Below are positions 60,850 through 64,000 of a stretch of 64,000 bases of DNA, piece by piece; position 1 is the first letter of the stretch; the number at the start of each line of letters is the position of its first letter. The stretch covers positions 5,642,001 to 5,706,000 of the forward strand of contig NZ_CP046172.1 of NCBI RefSeq assembly GCF_011801145.1, in the 5' to 3' direction. The DNA is from Nocardia arthritidis (GTDB lineage: Bacteria; Actinomycetota; Actinomycetes; Mycobacteriales; Mycobacteriaceae). The notes under the pieces were generated by a model, which worked only from the letters and a program-made list of their open reading frames with translations, made no database searches and was not told the origin of the DNA. The position numbers and the translations under genes were made by a program.

Positions 60850-63793
60850 TGTCGTTCCGTTCCTCCGCGGGCTCGGCGAGCAGCAGCTCGACCTCGCCGT
60901 CGGACATTGCTTCCAGCCGCTGCATCAGGTGATCGCCGATGCGCTCGGTCATCGCGGCGATGGTCGGCTTGGCGAACAGCTCGCCGAGCGGCAGTTCCAG
61001 CGGGAACACGGCCCGCAACCGGGTCGCGACCTGCACGGCGAGCAGCGAATCACCGCCCGCCTCGAAGAAATTCGCGTGCTCGTCGATGTCGTTGACGCCC
61101 AACGCGGTGCGCCACACCTCGGCGACGCCGCTCCGGATCGATTCCGTCAGTTCGTCTTCCGGCGGGAAGTCGTCGAATGCCTCGGCCGCCTCGACAATCG
61201 GCTCCGGGACCGGTTCGGCGGATATCGGGCGCGGCGCGTCCGGCGGCTCGATCCAGTGCCGCTGCCGCGCGAACGGATAGGTCGGCAGGCTGACGAATCC
61301 GGCGCGCGGGCGGCCGTGTACGGCAGCGAAATCGACGTCTACCCCGCTGACCCACAGCCGTCCGGCCGCCACCACCACCGCCTCGCCGGTACCCGTGCCG
61401 CTGGCGACGGTCGTCGCCGATCGATCGGCGGTGCGCAGGAACGAGATCAGCGTCCGTCCCGGACCCACCTCGAGTCCGACGGTGGCCGACTGTCGCGCGC
61501 CGAGCGCCTCGGCGGCGGCGCGGAACCGCACCGGACCGGTCATCTGCGCGGCCCAATAGCCGGGATCGGTGGCCTGTTCGGCGGTGATCGGCGCTCCGGT
61601 GTGATTGGACCAGAACGGTATCCGCGGCGCCTGCCGGGGTACGGACGCGACGAGTTCGGCGAAGCGCGCCGCCGCATCCCGCAGATACGGGGTGTGGAAG
61701 GCGTGCCGCACCGGAAGCAGGGCCGTCGCGGCATTCTCCGCCGCCAGCTCGCCCGCCAGCCGCTGCACCGCCTCGGGCGATCCGGCGACGACGCACCTGG
61801 TGGCCGAGTTGTCCGCGGCCAACCAGACGCCTTCCGGCAGTCGGTCTTCGATATCGGCCGCGCCGAGCGACACCGTCAGCATCGCGCCGTCCTGGCTGGC
61901 CGCCATGAGCCTGCCGCGCGCCACCACCAGCCGCAGTGCGTCCGGTAGCGCGAAAACACCGGCGACCGTCGCGCAGACCAGTTCGCCCAGGCTGTGACCG
62001 AGCAATTCCTTTGGTGCGACACCGAATTCGCGCCACATGTGGGCCAGGGCGTATTCCACCGCGAACAGCGCGACCTGATCCCGCGCCGGATCGCCGCCGT
62101 CACCGATCGCCCGCGCCAGATCGAAATCCGATTCCGCGCGCAGCAATTCGGCGCATTCGCGTAGACCCGCGCCGAATGCGGGCACCGCGGTGGCCAGTTC
62201 GTTCCAGCCTGCCCCGAGCGTGATGCCCTGTCCGGGGAACAACCACACCAGTTCCGGCGCGGGCTGTGCCTGCCCCGCGATCGGTTCGGTCAATGCCTGC
62301 GCGGCCGCGGCGACCGTCGCGCCGACGGCGACCCGCCGGTGTGTGAAGCGGCGCCGGCCATAGGCCAAAGTGTCCGCGATAGACGACAATTCCTGCTTCG
62401 TATCGCGGAGGTGGGTGGCCAGGTCGGCGGCGAGCCGGTCCGCCTCGGCGGCGGTGCGGGCGGAGACGAGCAACGCCTGCGGTCCGGTCGCGTCGGCCGA
62501 ATTCGCCCGCGCGGGCGGCCGTTCCAGGATCACGTGCGCATTGGTGCCGCCGATCCCGAAGGCGCTCACCGCCGCGCGACGCCGCTCGTCGGGCCACTCC
62601 CGCAGTTCGGTATTGACGAAGAACGGGCTGTTCGCGAAGTCGATCTCCGGGTTCGGTCGGGTGAAATGCAGGCTGGCCGGGATCTTTCCGTCCCGCACGG
62701 CCAGCACCGCCTTGATGAACCCGGCCACGCCCGCCGCCGAATTGAGGTGTCCGACATTGGTTTTCACCGAGCCGATGGCGCAGAACTGCCGGGCCTCGGT
62801 GTGCTCGCGGTAGGCCGAGGTGAGCGCGGCGATCTCGATCGGGTCGCCGAGCCGGGTGCCGGTGCCGTGCGCCTCGACGTAGCCGATGCTCTCCGCCGCG
62901 ATACCCGCGACATCGAGCGCCTCCCGGATCACGTTGCGCTGCCCGGTGATCCCCGGCGCGGTATAGCCGACCTTGCGGCCGCCGTCGTTGTTCACCGCCG
63001 AACCGATGATCACCGCGTGGATGTTGTTCCCGTCGGCGAGCGCGTCGTCGAGTCGTTTCAGCACCACCGCACCGGCGCCGGAACCGAATACCGTCCCGGC
63101 AGCCGCCGCGTCGAACGCGCGGCAGTGCCCGTCCGGGGACAGGATCGAGCCTTCCTCGTAGACGTATCCCGTCTCGTGCGGCACCTGCACGCTGGCCCCG
63201 CCCGCCAGGGCGAGATCGCAGTGGAAGTCGAGCAGTGCCTGTACCGCCTGATGGATGGCGACCAGCGAGGTCGAGCAGGCGGTCTGCACCGCGACGCTCG
63301 GCCCGGTCAGGTCCAGCTTGTAGGACACCTTGCTGGCCAGGTAATCCGAGGCGTTCCCGTGCAGCACGGGCAGCTGCGTGCTCGGCGTCTCGAACAGCCC
63401 GCCGTGCCCGATGAGGTTGTTCAGCAGGTAGGTGCTGACGCCGGCGCCCGCGAAAACGCCTACGGGGGACGGATTTTCGCCGGGCACGAAGCCCGCGTCC
63501 TCGAAAGCCTCCCAGGCGCAACGCAGGAACAGCCGGTGCTGCGGATCGGTCAGCTGCGCCTCGCGCGGGCTCATCCCGAAGAAATCGGCGTCGAAGCGGT
63601 CGACATCGGACAGCGTCGCGCCGACGTGCACGTAACCGGCGGGCGTTCGGGCCGGACGGGTCTCGGCGGCCAAGGGCCGCAACGACTCCCGGCCCGCGCA
63701 CAGGTTCCGCCAGTACTCCTCGACGGTATCCGCCTCCGGGAAGTGGCAGGCCATGCCGACCACGGCGATCCGGAATGCGTGTTCGTCCGTCAT
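60842..63793 (-). CDS. Type I PKS module: KS-AT(malonyl)-ACP
   Basis: A 983-aa module. Ketosynthase at 1-430: C173 (TACSTSLVA), H309 (HGTGT), K344 and H349 (KTNVGH). Acyltransferase at 515-800: S601 in GHSLGE, substrate motif HAFH (697-700), which indicates malonyl-CoA. Carrier domain near 860-935 with S916 (EAGGDSLLA). No ketoreductase, dehydratase or enoylreductase, so a beta-keto group should be left. It extends an intermediate from the upstream megasynthase and passes it to the NRPS. AAGGGAG precedes the ATG, which overlaps the upstream stop (ATGA). Confidence 0.95.
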   Translation of the reverse strand: MTDEHAFRIAVVGMACHFPEADTVEEYWRNLCAGRESLRPLAAETRPARTPAGYVHVGATLSDVDRFDADFFGMSPREAQLTDPQHRLFLRCAWEAFEDAGFVPGENPSPVGVFAGAGVSTYLLNNLIGHGGLFETPSTQLPVLHGNASDYLASKVSYKLDLTGPSVAVQTACSTSLVAIHQAVQALLDFHCDLALAGGASVQVPHETGYVYEEGSILSPDGHCRAFDAAAAGTVFGSGAGAVVLKRLDDALADGNNIHAVIIGSAVNNDGGRKVGYTAPGITGQRNVIREALDVAGIAAESIGYVEAHGTGTRLGDPIEIAALTSAYREHTEARQFCAIGSVKTNVGHLNSAAGVAGFIKAVLAVRDGKIPASLHFTRPNPEIDFANSPFFVNTELREWPDERRRAAVSAFGIGGTNAHVILERPPARANSADATGPQALLVSARTAAEADRLAADLATHLRDTKQELSSIADTLAYGRRRFTHRRVAVGATVAAAAQALTEPIAGQAQPAPELVWLFPGQGITLGAGWNELATAVPAFGAGLRECAELLRAESDFDLARAIGDGGDPARDQVALFAVEYALAHMWREFGVAPKELLGHSLGELVCATVAGVFALPDALRLVVARGRLMAASQDGAMLTVSLGAADIEDRLPEGVWLAADNSATRCVVAGSPEAVQRLAGELAAENAATALLPVRHAFHTPYLRDAAARFAELVASVPRQAPRIPFWSNHTGAPITAEQATDPGYWAAQMTGPVRFRAAAEALGARQSATVGLEVGPGRTLISFLRTADRSATTVASGTGTGEAVVVAAGRLWVSGVDVDFAAVHGRPRAGFVSLPTYPFARQRHWIEPPDAPRPISAEPVPEPIVEAAEAFDDFPPEDELTESIRSGVAEVWRTALGVNDIDEHANFFEAGGDSLLAVQVATRLRAVFPLELPLGELFAKPTIAAMTERIGDHLMQRLEAMSDGEVELLLAEPAEERNDNG

Positions 63794-64000
63794 GGCCTGC
63801 TCCCTTCACGATCGGCCCGGCCGCGCGGACGGCGGTCGGCGGTGCGCCGGGCCATGGCGGCGCGGCGCTCGCGGCCGCGGTCGGATTCCGCGGCGGGCGC
63901 GAGCCGCCCGGACAGCAGCCGCGCGAGATCGTCGACGGTCGGCGCGGCGAACAGATCGGTCAGCGCCAGTTCGACATTCAGCCGCCGCTCCAGCAGCCCA
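63790..64000 (-). CDS. C-terminal end of an upstream PKS or NRPS (partial)
   Basis: About 69 codons of a larger gene are visible; it enters from the right edge. The translation ends in a carrier-domain C-terminal half (LLERRLNVELALTDLFAAPTVDDLARLLSGRL), followed by an Arg-rich tail of about 40 residues. Its TGA overlaps the PKS ATG by 4 bp. The pattern fits either an ACP or a peptidyl carrier protein. The domains that determine what it loads are outside the window. Confidence 0.8.
   Translation of the reverse strand, partial: GLLERRLNVELALTDLFAAPTVDDLARLLSGRLAPAAESDRGRERRAAMARRTADRRPRGRADREGSRP

Larger units (their letters stand above)
45511..64000 (-). other. Hybrid PKS-NRPS biosynthetic gene cluster (right end not in window)
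   Basis: Eleven consecutive minus-strand genes, each overlapping the next by 1-38 bp, indicate one transcript of at least 18.5 kb. Core: upstream megasynthase end, PKS, NRPS with reductase. Accessory arm: FAAL, BtrH-like acyltransferase, FkbH-like protein, ACP, MaoC-SDR. Export and decoration: ABC exporter and GT39 glycosyltransferase. No regulator or phosphopantetheinyl transferase is visible inside this part. Confidence 0.85.

Noticed and set aside
61540..61740. Possible domain break in the PKS acyltransferase
   Set aside because: The frame is continuous and the HAFH motif and flanking blocks are intact; short ORFs in other frames are shadows.
1..64000. tRNA, rRNA, CRISPR or insertion-sequence structures
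   Set aside because: No tRNA-like cloverleaf, regularly spaced repeat array, transposase or terminal inverted repeat pair was found on reading both strands.

Overview
The window is high-GC actinomycete chromosome, most likely Nocardia or a close relative. This is an inference from gene content: a DUF222/13E12-type HNH protein, a mycothiol-dependent maleylpyruvate-isomerase-like DinB protein, LppU- and DUF6585-like proteins, a fatty-acyl-AMP ligase, many GTG starts, and tightly packed genes with 4-bp ATGA overlaps. I see no tRNA, rRNA, CRISPR array, insertion sequence or clearly broken gene.

Positions 1-45,300 are a mosaic of small metabolic and regulatory units. (a) 1-3,850: the start of a divergent LysR-like regulator, a palindromic candidate operator, then tartrate/D-malate dehydrogenase, a 2-hydroxycarboxylate transporter and glycerate kinase; together these make a plausible tartrate-to-2-phosphoglycerate route. 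(b) 3,861-16,208: two uncharacterised proteins, a molybdopterin oxidoreductase with an HxlR regulator, an FAD amine-oxidase/desaturase-like enzyme, a CoA-transferase, a PAP2 membrane protein, a secreted cyclophilin, a TetR/SDR/tautomerase unit with a clear operator and a three-copy 28-bp repeat, and an NlpC/P60 peptidoglycan hydrolase. (c) 16,396-23,730: a cupin/SARP/methyltransferase operon facing a LysR regulator, an ECF sigma factor with a coupled unknown partner, a PAP2-diacylglycerol kinase fusion and a lipoprotein. (d) 23,745-38,763: a lactonase, a translationally coupled triad of solute-binding lipoprotein, double-length sugar-type permease and membrane-anchored helical-repeat protein with no ATPase, a cyclase plus thiamine-diphosphate enzyme pair, and several exported or housekeeping enzymes. 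(e) 38,897-45,307: a NarL-type two-component system, DinB and SnoaL-like proteins, a DUF6585-like membrane protein, the HNH protein, and a tiny secreted His/Trp/Cys-rich protein bounded by a strong terminator.

Positions 45,511-64,000 are one uninterrupted minus-strand run of eleven genes in which every junction overlaps. It is the downstream part of a hybrid PKS-NRPS cluster that continues past the right edge. In transcription order: the end of a carrier-containing megasynthase, a KS-AT(malonyl)-ACP PKS, a C-A-nMT-T-R NRPS, a fatty-acyl-AMP ligase, a BtrH-like acyltransferase, an FkbH-like glyceryl-transfer/phosphatase protein, a free ACP, a MaoC-SDR fusion, an ABC exporter (ATPase and permease), and a GT39-type membrane glycosyltransferase. 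The NRPS adenylation pocket reads DFWNIGMVHK, the known threonine code, and its methyltransferase has N-methylation motifs. A reductase ends the line, so the expected chain end is a beta-keto-acyl N-methylthreonine aldehyde or a product derived from it. The FAAL, BtrH-like, FkbH-like, ACP and MaoC-SDR proteins look like a separate acyl-building and transfer arm. I do not recognise this gene combination as any characterised cluster. It is the best candidate here for an undescribed system, with the ATPase-less ABC-like triad second.
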